Assembly (NCBI GenBank): GCA_950097015.1
Contig: CATNEN010000001.1
Location: 2,938,001-3,002,000, forward strand
Source: Macrostomum hystrix
Taxonomy: Eukaryota > Platyhelminthes > Macrostomidae
Direction of reading: 5' to 3'
Length of the DNA stretch: 64,000 bases
Position 1 is the stretch's first letter, and each line of letters begins with the position of its first letter. The translations under genes and the position numbers were made by a program. The notes beneath the pieces are model-generated. The model saw nothing but the letters and a program-made list of their open reading frames with translations, did no database searches and was not told the origin of the DNA. Below, piece by piece: positions 36,050-46,600 of this stretch.

Positions 36050-37363
36050 ATGCAATCGATGCAGCCGTCAAATGAAGGCCCGCCAACAACCTCGCGCCAA
36101 CCCATAGCAGACAGTTGGGCCTGGAAACGCCATTTCTACGAATCAGTATTCAACTACCTGCCGCCGGCTCTCTTAGCCTTCGGCTTGGCCTCAAACGTTT
36201 GCGCATTTCTAGTCCTACTGAGACCTCGACTGCGCATTCTTGTAGTTCACCTGCCACTCCTGGCTCTGTCTGCGGTGGACTCAGTCGCCCTGCTCACCGG
36301 TCTGTTGAGGCACTGGCTGCGCAAGGCGACTTACTTTGCTGCTGTGGGAGATTTGGATCCGCAAGCTACTTCCCAGGTTGGCTGCAAGCTGCTCGAGCTG
36401 CTGTTATACCTCAGCCTGATGTACTCCTCCTGGCTCGTGATGCTCATCTCTATTGAACGCTTCGTCACAGTCTGCATCCGGCCGGACAGTCGAGTGCGCG
36501 CATTTCTGGTGTCGCATTGCGGACTGTGCGTGACAATGAGCGCCGGCTTCTTCATACTGTTAGCCGTGAATTCTCACTTCTTAGCCACTCGCGGACTTCT
36601 GGTGTCACAGTCGCCGGCGCTGAACAATCGCTCACTGACAACCGCGGACAGTTTAGTCAGTTTCAGCGCTGATATCGACGATAATAATGCGGTTTGTAGA
36701 AATCTGCCACAGTACAAATTCTTTGTCGAGACTGTGTTCCCGAAGCTGGACTTAGCTCTAACCGCATTCCTGCCGTTCTTGGTGATCGCCTGCTGCAACT
36801 TCCTGATTGTCCGCAAATTGCGCAAAGTTCGCAAGAACTCGAGCCTCAGTGCCAATCAGAGTGCCGTGGCCGGCTACAGAACCACCGTCATGCTGCTGCT
36901 CACTACCTTCGTGTTCATCGGACTCACAGCGCCAGTGAAGATCTACTTGACAGTGATTGGCGGCTCACAACCCCATGGATTAAGCTTGTCTACGGATCCT
37001 AACAGATATTTTTCGCATCGAGTGGCATGGTCCATCCTGCTAGTACTGCAGTTTGCCAACCACTGCTGCAATTTTCTCCTCTACTGCGCTAGCAATCCAC
37101 AATTCCGAACGGAAGCTGTCGGCCTGTTCTCCAGCTGCTGCTGCTCCTGCTGCTGCTGCTGCAGGGGAGTTGAGAATGCAGCTGCATGCAGCTATCGAAA
37201 TCAGCGAGCTGTGACATACCTGCACCCGGAGCAGACTGGCAATGTGCACGATCAGGAGGAGGCGGATGCAGCAGCGGCGGCGGCGCCTGACGCCGGATCG
37301 CGAATGGCCGACGTCGACGACATTCAACTACGAACATGCCGACGAGAACCTTTAGAGCCTTGA
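36050..37363 (+). CDS. Class A (rhodopsin-like) GPCR, probable neuropeptide receptor
   Basis: 437 residues from the ATG at 36050 (A at -3). The open frame extends further upstream only through satellite without an ATG. Seven spans lie near 36-58, 63-86, 110-133, 151-174, 231-255, 279-303 and 326-346. Family landmarks: N49 in TM1, D77 in TM2 (LSAVD), C112 before TM3 and C216 in the second loop (likely disulfide), E136-R137-F138 in place of DRY, P242 in TM5, P295 in TM6. TM7 has N341-F-L-L-Y345 in place of NPxxY. This NFxLY form, followed by C-x-S and F-R, is typical of many invertebrate peptide receptors. The tail has a CCCSCCCCC cluster (363-371), a likely palmitoylation site. N193-R-S is a possible glycosylation site. 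The ligand is unknown. An upstream non-coding exon is possible because CCCGCAG lies just before the ATG. Confidence 0.9.
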   Translation: MQSMQPSNEGPPTTSRQPIADSWAWKRHFYESVFNYLPPALLAFGLASNVCAFLVLLRPRLRILVVHLPLLALSAVDSVALLTGLLRHWLRKATYFAAVGDLDPQATSQVGCKLLELLLYLSLMYSSWLVMLISIERFVTVCIRPDSRVRAFLVSHCGLCVTMSAGFFILLAVNSHFLATRGLLVSQSPALNNRSLTTADSLVSFSADIDDNNAVCRNLPQYKFFVETVFPKLDLALTAFLPFLVIACCNFLIVRKLRKVRKNSSLSANQSAVAGYRTTVMLLLTTFVFIGLTAPVKIYLTVIGGSQPHGLSLSTDPNRYFSHRVAWSILLVLQFANHCCNFLLYCASNPQFRTEAVGLFSSCCCSCCCCCRGVENAAACSYRNQRAVTYLHPEQTGNVHDQEEADAAAAAAPDAGSRMADVDDIQLRTCRREPLEP

Positions 37364-37449
37364 TGTTGCTCCACAACAGCTGCTTTGTAGATATGCCTTT
37401 TATTCCAGCAAAGCAGGCCTCTTCAAGTGAATCTCATATGTATATATCT
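37364..37449. other. Short 3' flank of the GPCR gene
   Basis: Only about 86 bp separate the GPCR stop codon from the SINE head. No AATAAA is seen on the plus strand here, so the 3' UTR may run into the SINE or use a variant signal. Confidence 0.4.
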
Positions 37450-37704
37450 TAGAAGGGGTTGTAGCCTTGTGGTTAGAGCGCCGGACTCACGACCTGAAGG
37501 TCGGGGGTTCGATTCCAGTCTCCACGGTCTGAAACTATCTATGTGTCCCTTTATTAAGACACTTAAACTCTGAATTGCTTCAGTTCACCCAGCTGTTAAA
37601 TGGGTACCAGGATTAGCTGGGGTAATTGAGGGTACGTGTGACTTCCCCACAGTCCATGGACTGAACAGCCATACGCAGCTTTCAGATACGCCACTTCAGA
37701 TGCT
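37450..37704 (+). mobile_element. tRNA-derived SINE, copy 1
   Basis: The head resembles a tRNA gene with Pol III promoter boxes. Box A is TAGCCTTGTGG at 37462-37472. Box B is GGTTCGATTCC at 37506-37516, a perfect match to GGTTCGANTCC. The body carries CACCCAGCTGTTAAATGGG and GGGGTAATTGAGGGT, then CAGTCCATGGACTGA. A second, more mutated copy with the same order of blocks lies at 62.94-63.19 kb. The 3' end is cut off by the 38-bp satellite. The CAGCTG...ATGGGTACC block is, from memory, a segment shared by many animal tRNA-SINEs. Confidence 0.85.
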
Positions 37705-40700
37705 GTCCTGCCAGTTTGCTAACACAACCCTTAGTTCACTAATCCTGTCAGTTTGCTAACACATCGCCTTAGTTCACTAATCCTGTCAGTTTGCTAACAC
37801 AACCCTTAGTTCACTAATCCTGCCAGTTTGCTAACACATCGCCTTAGTTCACTAATCCTGTCAGTTTGCTAACACATCCCCTTAGTTCACTAATCCTGTC
37901 AGTTTGCTAACACAACCCTTAGTTCACTAATCCTGTCAGTTTGCTAACACATCCCCTTAGTTCACTAATCCTGCCAGTTTGCTAACACAACCCCCTTAGT
38001 TCACTAATCCTGTCAGTTTGCTAACACATCCCCTTAGTTCACTAATCCTGTCAGTTTGCTAACACATCGCCTTAGTTCACTAATCCTGTCAGTTTGCTAA
38101 CACATCCCCTTAGTTCACTAATCCTGTCAGTTTGCTAACACATCGCCTTAGTTCACTAATCCTGTCAGTTTGCTAACACATCCCCTTAGTTCACTAATCC
38201 TGTCAGTTTGCTAACACATCCCCTTAGTTCACTAATCCTGTCAGTTTGCTAACACATCCCCTTAGTTCACTAATCCTGTCAGTTTGCTAACACATCCCCT
38301 TAGTTCACTAATCCTGTCAGTTTGCTAAAACACCCCTTAGTTCACTAATCCTGTCAGTTTGCTAACACATCGCCTTAGTTCACTAATCCTGTCAGTTTGC
38401 TAACACAACCCTTAGTTCACTAATCCTGTCAGTTTGCTAACACAACCCTTAGTTCACTAATCCTGTCAGTTTGCTAACACATCCCCTTAGTTCACTAATC
38501 CTGTCAGTTTGCTAACACAACCCCCTTAGTTCACTAATCCTGTCAGTTTGCTAACACATCCCCTTAGTTCACTAATCCTGTCAGTTTGCTAACACATCCC
38601 CTTAGTTCACTAATCCTGTCAGTTTGCTAACACAACCCTTAGTTCACTAATCCTGTCAGTTTGCTAACACATCGCCTTAGTTCACTAATCCTGTCAGTTT
38701 GCTAACACAACCCTTAGTTCACTAATCCTGTCAGTTTGCTAACACATCCCCTTAGTTCACTAATCCTGTCAGTTTGCTAACACAACCCCTTAGTTCACTA
38801 ATCCTGTCAGTTTGCTAACACAACCCTTAGTTCACTAATCCTGTCAGTTTGCTAACACATCCCCTTAGTTCACTAATCCTGTCAGTTTGCTAACACAACC
38901 CTTAGTTCACTAATCCTGTCAGTTTGCTAACACAACCCTTAGTTCACTAATCCTGTCAGTTTGCTAACACATCCCCTTAGTTCACTAATCCTGTCAGTTT
39001 GCTAACACATCCCCTTAGTTCACTAATCCTGTCAGTTTGCTAACACAACCCTTAGTTCACTAATCCTGCCAGTTTGCTAACACATCCCCTTAGTTCACTA
39101 ATCCTGTCAGTTTGCTAACACATCGCCTTAGTTCACTAATCCTGTCAGTTTGCTAACACAACCCTTAGTTCACTAATCCTGTCAGTTTGCTAACACAACC
39201 CTTAGTTCACTAATCCTGTCAGTTTGCTAACACAACCCTTAGTTCACTAATCCTGTCAGTTTGCTAACACATCCCCTTAGTTCACTAATCCTGTCAGTTT
39301 GCTAACACAACCCTTAGTTCACTAATCCTGTCAGTTTGCTAACACAACCCTTAGTTCACTAATCCTGTCAGTTTGCTAACACATCCCCTTAGTTCACTAA
39401 TCCTGTCAGTTTGCTAACACATCCCCTTAGTTCACTAATCCTGTCAGTTTGCTAACACAACCCTTAGTTCACTAATCCTGCCAGTTTGCTAACACATCCC
39501 CTTAGTTCACTAATCCTGTCAGTTTGCTAACACATCGCCTTAGTTCACTAATCCTGTCAGTTTGCTAACACAACCCTTAGTTCACTAATCCTGTCAGTTT
39601 GCTAACACAACCCTTAGTTCACTAATCCTGTCAGTTTGCTAACACAACCCTTAGTTCACTAATCCTGTCAGTTTGCTAACACATCCCCTTAGTTCACTAA
39701 TCCTGTCAGTTTGCTAACACATCGCCTTAGTTCACTAATCCTGTCAGTTTGCTAACACAACCCTTAGTTCACTAATCCTGTCAGTTTGCTAACACATCCC
39801 CTTAGTTCACTAATCCTGTCAGTTTGCTACCACAACCCCTTAGTTCACTAATCCTGTCAGTTTGCTAACACATCCCCTTAGTTCACTAATCCTGTCAGTT
39901 TGCTAACACATCCCCTTAGTTCACTAATCCTGTCAGTTTGCTAACACATCCCCTTAGTTCACTAATCCTGTCAGTTTGCTAACACAACCCTTAGTTCACT
40001 AATCCTGCCAGTTTGCTAACACATCCCCTTAGTTCACTAATCCTGTCAGTTTGCTAACACATCGCCTTAGTTCACTAATCCTGTCAGTTTGCTAACACAA
40101 CCCTTAGTTCACTAATCCTGTCAGTTTGCTAACACAACCCTTAGTTCACTAATCCTGTCAGTTTGCTAACACAACCCTTAGTTCACTAATCCTGTCAGTT
40201 TGCTAACACACCCCCTTAGTTCACTAATCCTGTCAGTTTGCTAACACATCCCCTTAGTTCACTAATCCTGTCAGTTTGCTAACACACCCCCTTAGTTCAC
40301 TAATCCTGTCAGTTTGCTAACACATCCCCTTAGTTCACTAATCCTGTCAGTTTGCTAACACATCCCCTTAGTTCACTAATCCTGTCAGTTTGCTAACACA
40401 TCCCCTTAGTTCACTAATCCTGTCAGTTTGCTAACACATCCCCTTAGTTCACTAATCCTGTCAGTTTGCTAACACATCGCCTTAGTTCACTAATCCTGTC
40501 AGTTTGCTAACACATCCCCTTAGTTCACTAATCCTGTCAGTTTGCTAACACATCCCCTTAGTTCACTAATCCTGTCAGTTTGCTAACACATCCCCTTAGT
40601 TCACTAATCCTGCCAGTTTGCTAACACATCCCCTTAGTTCACTAATCCTGTCAGTTTGCTAACACACCCCCTTAGTTCACTAATCCTGTCAGTTTGCTAA

Positions 40701-40782
40701 CACATCCCCTTAGTTCACTAATCCGGTCAGTTTGCTAACACATCCCCTTAGTTCACTAATCCGGTCAGTTTGCTAAAACACC
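37705..40782. repeat. 37/38-bp satellite, about 3.1 kb
   Basis: About 82 copies. The unit starts CAGTTTGCTAACACATCCCC and continues TTAGTTCACTAATCCTGT. The main variation is ACATCCCC, ACATCGCC, ACAACCC or ACACCCCC, giving units of 37-39 bp. Blocks of variants recur: one from about 38890 recurs near 39310, about 415 bp or eleven units later. TTAGT-TC-ACTAA is a dyad within each unit. Stops occur in all frames. Confidence 0.97.
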
Positions 40783-41842
40783 TAGTTACAGAATGTAAAT
40801 ATTTAAGAGTGGTGATTTGACAGTCATCTAAAAGAACCAATGTTGATTTATGAATCTCAAAGATTAAATCAATCAATAGGTACGAAGTTTTTTACCTAGG
40901 AAGTCGCATTCCACAAATATTGTACACACGAGTGTAAAGTGAATACTTGTAGAAATTACATTGACATCTTATCTATCTTATCGGTTACCATTCCTTAACG
41001 GTATTAAACGAAAAACAAACAAACCCATATTTTCAGCTACTCATAGTAGTTTGTTGTCTCTATTTTTTTAATCTTCAACATCAACATAAAAATTAGAACC
41101 ACATATGGAAAGCATTGAAGATTATATTATTTTTATAGTTCAGCTCATTATGATGTAAAATTACTGAAACCAGTAATGTTTAATGTTAGTATTACTCTAA
41201 TTTTACATAAAAAAGTTCGCTTGAATATAGAAATACAGTAAAGTTAAGCCGGCAATGAAGTTTCATGAATTGATGAATAAATTAAGCTTTAATAGAAAAT
41301 ACGCGTTTGAAAAGCAAGTCTACTGAAAGTAGTATGAAATATGCGTTATTTGCAAAAATGATCTCTCCCAAAAATTATGTTATATACAATTAGCTGATTA
41401 TCACATATAGAAAAATGTAAAGCTAATGGACAGAATTTTGGTGTTGCTAGAAGGACAAAAAACGTTTTCAAGAAAATATTATTCGTTTCAAACTGTTGAA
41501 ACAAATTTAAGTGTCTTCCTAATTAGGCACAATTAGACACAAGCAAATTATATAATCACTTAAAAAATAACGATTCATTCATTCACTAATTCTATCTACT
41601 AATAGTAGCAGCTGGAATACAAAATCTAAAAATGTACGAGTATGTTGCATTACATTAATTCTAGCAACCCCAAAAAGCAACCCCAAATTCTAGCAACCTC
41701 TTAACAACTCTTAATTGTTAGAAAATAAATCGGCAAATACACAAATACGCTTGGAAAATTCTATAGGAAAAATAACATCTGAATATCACACAAGTTATTA
41801 TAAAAATCTGACATACAAACTAAAACAAAACACTAACTATAG
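40783..41842. other. Non-coding spacer
   Basis: AT-rich unique sequence with no recognisable gene, RNA or repeat array. Confidence 0.5.
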
Positions 41843-42302
41843 TATAGCTTTTGCCATTCAATCTCAGTGTTTTTTCATTCATACTCAGCCCCCATAGAAT
41901 TAATCCAGCCAGTTGGCGCGGTTTGGCCCATAGACTATCACATAGTCTAGCTGATTTTCTAGTCTTTCTAGTCTAGCATAGACTATCACATTCAATCTCG
42001 GGTTTTGTTATTTAAACTCAGGCTTTATAAGCTCGGTCTCTCAAACGCAGTCCTCCCAAAGACAGCTAAATTACAAATTTCTTCCATAGCATTTGCTTAC
42101 ATGGCCCAACTTACATGGGCCATATGCTTACATGGAGCGCCTGGGCCACGTTGCACTGGACACCCTGACGCCTCTGAAGGCCGCAAACTGGGAGATTGCC
42201 TGCATCCGACTGCATCCACGGTGCATTATGCAAATTCATTTTCTTTGAGTCACTGTTCTGATCCAAGACATTAAACACTGAGATTGAATGGCAAAAGTTA
42301 TA
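41843..42302. mobile_element. 460-bp element with 30-bp terminal inverted repeats
   Basis: The 30 nt at 41843-41872 (TATAGCTTTTGCCATTCAAT...) recur in reverse complement at 42273-42302 with a single mismatch. The interior holds a CATAGACTATCACAT direct repeat (about 41929-41994) and an ATGGCCCA...TGGGCCAT hairpin (about 42101-42123). No transposase is encoded. It looks like a non-autonomous terminal-inverted-repeat element. No clear target-site duplication was found. An 89-codon open frame inside it has no domain and is not called. Confidence 0.6.
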
Positions 42303-42544
42303 CCAAAACGAAGAACTAAATTTTGATCTTAGCCAAAAATAAAAGCTAGGGCATGCATTACGGATGTAGGCGGGAAAACTGTGATTTGAAATCACACGAT
42401 AAGCTTAATATGCTTTAGTAATATGCTTTTCTAATCAGTGCACTTTTCGCAATACGATAGAAGCTGGGGTTCTTTCAAATACAACTCGATAAGTACACAG
42501 AACACTAAACACTAAAAACTATTAGTTTGAGTAAGAAAATACGA
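42303..42544. other. Short spacer between two inverted-repeat elements
   Basis: Unique AT-rich sequence with no feature recognised. Confidence 0.4.
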
Positions 42545-42950
42545 GTATTAACAGTGAACAGACCACAAGGGAATTTCAAATACCCAAAATATTCCAGTTT
42601 TCTGTATCTCCCAAAATATTCAACCAACGTCCATGAAAATTCAGAACAAGGTTTAAAATTTTCCACTCTATACGATGAAACAGTGTCAAGAATGACAAAA
42701 CATCTGCATCGTAAAGATATTCAACGATTCCCATCGAGGTGTCTGGTAGAAAAATGCCACCCTGTCGGCTACTATTGCTGACTATATTGTAATAGATTAT
42801 ATTATAAATCTTTTCGTTTCTGAACTAATGTAGATTCGGCAGTGGCTTTCACAGAAGCAATGTTAGTTGTCCTTGGTTTGGAGCTATCGTGAAGTAGGCA
42901 TTGGGTATTTGAAATGCCCAAGTGGTCTTTCCCCAGGGGGGGGGAAATAG
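42545..42950. mobile_element. MITE-like element, copy A (most complete)
   Basis: The left terminal segment at 42560-42586 (AGACCACAAGGGAATTTCAA...) and the right one at 42902-42928 (TGGGTATTTGAAATGCCCAA...) are inverted repeats with few mismatches. The interior matches copy B at 30.35-30.5 kb and the right end matches copy C at 0.31-0.38 kb. An 84-codon open frame inside is not conserved between copies, so it is not called. The element ends about 60 bp from the stop codon of the TMEM127-like gene, so that gene's 3' UTR probably runs through it. Confidence 0.65.
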
Positions 42951-43012
42951 CATGGTCCTTCTACCGTTAAAAAAATCTATCGTTTTCAGTCGAACTTAAT
43001 GATGGTTCGAGT

Positions 43013-43617
43013 CTAGTTATCAGCAGACAACCGACTGGAGTCAGTAGTTACGATCAAAGCTGGCTGGACAACGCCATTGTCGATTGCAATGTCACCGCCA
43101 CCTTCGCCAAATTCAGCTTCGTAAGCTGGCGGATCATAATCGGCAATGCCTAGCAACAATTGCGCCTCGTCAAATTGATCGTCCGGAGGGGGTCCCAGGC
43201 CATCATCTGGATAAGAATACTGCTGCTGCTGCTGCTGCTGCTGAGTTTGAGCAGAATTATTGCCAATGAGAATATCGCCACTGTTAATGCTAATTCTACT
43301 GGATCCACCAAGACGAAACGGCCATAGAGTGCGGCGAGATCTGGACGATTGCGATCGACGATGACTATAACGGCGCTGGCGAGTGGAGGACGATGACGCA
43401 ACAGACTGTCGCAGGCGCCGAATATGATTCGGCTGGTGCAGACAGTTGAATGCCGCAGCCAGGATTGATAATAAACCGGCGGCGCCGATCAGGTAATAGC
43501 CTGAGCACAGGGCAACCGTCACCTGACTATTTGGGCGCAGCTGAGTAGCTTCCTGCATGCCCTGGATCAGCTCAGCTGCCCAGTAAGTCAGGCCGCATGC
43601 CGTCACGCAGACAAGAC
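43013..43617 (-). CDS. TMEM127: TMEM127-like gene, last coding exon
   Basis: It encodes residues 212 (split codon) to 412 of the reconstructed protein. It carries the end of TM3 (CLVCVTACGLTYWAAELI, close to the YWASEL stretch I recall in human TMEM127) and TM4 at about 244-271. An Arg/Ser-rich region follows at 283-317, then an eight-Gln run (337-344) and a PPAY motif at 374-377. The acceptor AG is at 43618-43619; the next exon base gives phase 1, joining T|GT to code Cys. Nearby upstream AGs are out of phase and lead to stops. The stop is TAG at 43013-43015. TMEM127 is known as an endosomal/lysosomal membrane protein that restrains mTORC1, and its PPxY recruits NEDD4-family ligases. The Arg/Ser and Gln stretches make this tail longer than the human one. 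Confidence 0.75.
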
Positions 43618-46600
43618 CTATGTGAGTAGTCAGTTGAGACATGTACTTTTGACTGCTGATTATAGTAGAACAGCAAGGAAATCAAGTAGTAAATAAATGG
43701 GAAGACTAGAATACGGGTGGGAATAGTAGGATAGGAGAGAAATGGGAATAGTAGGAGAGGAGAGAAATGGGAATAGTAGGAGAGGAGAGAAATGGGAATA
43801 GTAGGAGAGGAGAGAAATGGGAATAGTAGGAGAGGAGAGAAATGAGAATAGTAGGAGAGGAGAGAAATGAGAATAGTAGGAGAGGAGAGAAATGAGAATA
43901 GTAGGATAGGAGAGAAATGAGAATAATAGGAGAGGAGAGAAATGAGAATAGTAGGATAGGAGAGAAATGAGAATAGTAGGATAGGAGAGAAATGAGAATA
44001 GTAGGATAGGAGAGAAATGAGAATAATAGGAGAGGAGAGAAATGAGAATAGTAGGATAGGAGAGAAATGGGAATAGTAGGATAGGAGAGAAATGGGAATA
44101 GTAGGAGAGGAGAGAAATGGGAATAGTAGGAGAGGAGAGAAATGAGAATAGTAGGATAGGAGAGAAATGAGAATAATAGGAGAGGAGAGAAATGAGAATA
44201 GTAGGATAGGAGAGAAATGAGAATAGTAGGATAGGAGAGAAATGAGAATAGTAGGATAGGAGAGAAATGAGAATAATAGGAGAGGAGAGAAATGAGAATA
44301 GTAGGATAGGAGAGAAATGGGAATAGTAGGATAGGAGAGAAATGGGAATAGTAGGATAGGAGAGAAATGGGAATAGTAGGATAGGAGAGAAATGAGAATA
44401 GTAGGAGAGGAGAGAAATGAGAATAGTAGCATAGGAGAGAAATGAGAATAGTAGGATAGGAGAGAAATGGGAATAGTAGGATAGGAGAGAAATGAGAATA
44501 GTAGGATAGGAGAGAAATGAGAATAGTAGGATAGGAGAGAAATGAGAATAGTAGGATAGGAGAGAAATGAGAATAATAGGATAGGAGAGAAATGGGAATA
44601 GTAGGATAGGAGAGAAATGGGAATAGTAGGATAGGAGAGAAATGGGAATAGTAGGATAGGAGAGAAATGGGAATAATAGGAGAGGAGAGAAATGAGAATA
44701 GTAGGATAGGAGAGAAATGGGAATAGTAGGATAGGAGAGAAATGAGAATAGTAGGATAGGAGAGAAATGGGAATAATAGGAGAGGAGAGAAATGGGAATA
44801 GTAGGATAGGAGAGAAATGAGAATAATAGGAGGGGAGAGAAATGAGAATAGTAGGATAGGAGAGAAATGGGAATAGTAGGATAGGAGAGAAATGAGAATA
44901 GTAGGATAGGAGAGAAATGGGAATAATAGGAGAGGAGAGAAATGGGAATAGTAGGATAGGAGAGAAATGGGAATAGTAGGATAGGAGAGAAATGAGAATA
45001 GTAGGATAGGAGAGAAATGGGAATAGTAGGATAGGAGAGAAATGGGAATAGTAGGAGAGGAGAGAAATGGGAATAGTAGGAGAGGAGAGAAATGGGAATA
45101 GTAGGAGAGGAGAGAAATGGGAATAGTAGGAGAGGAGAGAAATGAGAATAGTAGGAGAGGAGAGAAATGAGAATAGTAGGAGAGGAGAGAAATGAGAATA
45201 GTAGGATAGGAGAGAAATGAGAATAATAGGAGAGGAGAGAAATGAGAATAGTAGGATAGGAGAGAAATGAGAATAGTAGGATAGGAGAGAAATGAGAATA
45301 GTAGGATAGGAGAGAAATGAGAATAGTAGGATAGGAGAGAAATGGGAATAGTAGGATAGGAGAGAAATGGGAATAGTAGGAGAGGAGAGAAATGGGAATA
45401 GTAGGAGAGGAGAGAAATGAGAATAGTAGGATAGGAGAGAAATGAGAATAATAGGAGAGGAGAGAAATGAGAATAGTAGGATAGGAGAGAAATGAGAATA
45501 GTAGGATAGGAGAGAAATGAGAATAGTAGGATAGGAGAGAAATGAGAATAATAGGAGAGGAGAGAAATGAGAATAGTAGGATAGGAGAGAAATGGGAATA
45601 GTAGGATAGGAGAGAAATGGGAATAGTAGGATAGGAGAGAAATGGGAATAGTAGGATAGGAGAGAAATGAGAATAGTAGGAGAGGAGAGAAATGAGAATA
45701 GTAGGATAGGAGAGAAATGAGAATAGTAGGATAGGAGAGAAATGGGAATAGTAGGATAGGAGAGAAATGAGAATAGTAGGATAGGAGAGAAATGAGAATA
45801 GTAGGATAGGAGAGAAATGGGAATAGTAGGATAGGAGAGAAATGGGAATAGTAGGAGAGGAGAGAAATGGGAATAGTAGGAGAGGAGAGAAATGGGAATA
45901 GTAGGAGAGGAGAGAAATGGGAATAGTAGGAGAGGAGAGAAATGAGAATAGTAGGAGAGGAGAGAAATGAGAATAGTAGGAGAGGAGAGAAATGAGAATA
46001 GTAGGATAGGAGAGAAATGAGAATAATAGGAGAGGAGAGAAATGAGAATAGTAGGATAGGAGAGAAATGAGAATAGTAGGATAGGAGAGAAATGAGAATA
46101 GTAGGATAGGAGAGAAATGAGAATAGTAGGATAGGAGAGAAATGGGAATAGTAGGATAGGAGAGAAATGGGAATAGTAGGAGAGGAGAGAAATGGGAATA
46201 GTAGGAGAGGAGAGAAATGAGAATAGTAGGATAGGAGAGAAATGAGAATAGTAGGATAGGAGAGAAATGAGAATAGTAGGATAGGAGAGAAATGAGAATA
46301 GTAGGATAGGAGAGAAATGAGAATAGTAGGATAGGAGAGAAATGAGAATAATAGGAGAGGAGAGAAATGAGAATAGTAGGATAGGAGAGAAATGGGAATA
46401 GTAGGATAGGAGAGAAATGGGAATAGTAGGATAGGAGAGAAATGGGAATAGTAGGATAGGAGAGAAATGAGAATAGTAGGAGAGGAGAGAAATGAGAATA
46501 GTAGGATAGGAGAGAAATGAGAATAGTAGGATAGGAGAGAAATGGGAATAGTAGGATAGGAGAGAAATGAGAATAGTAGGATAGGAGAGAAATGAGAATA

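Noticed and set aside
37450-37530. Functional tRNA gene
   Set aside because: Boxes A and B are present, but the cloverleaf is imperfect and a SINE body follows, with a second copy elsewhere. A SINE explains it better.
43630-43665. Alternative acceptors (AATCAG, CAG) before the last TMEM127-like exon
   Set aside because: They are out of phase with the upstream donor and lead to a stop within a few codons.
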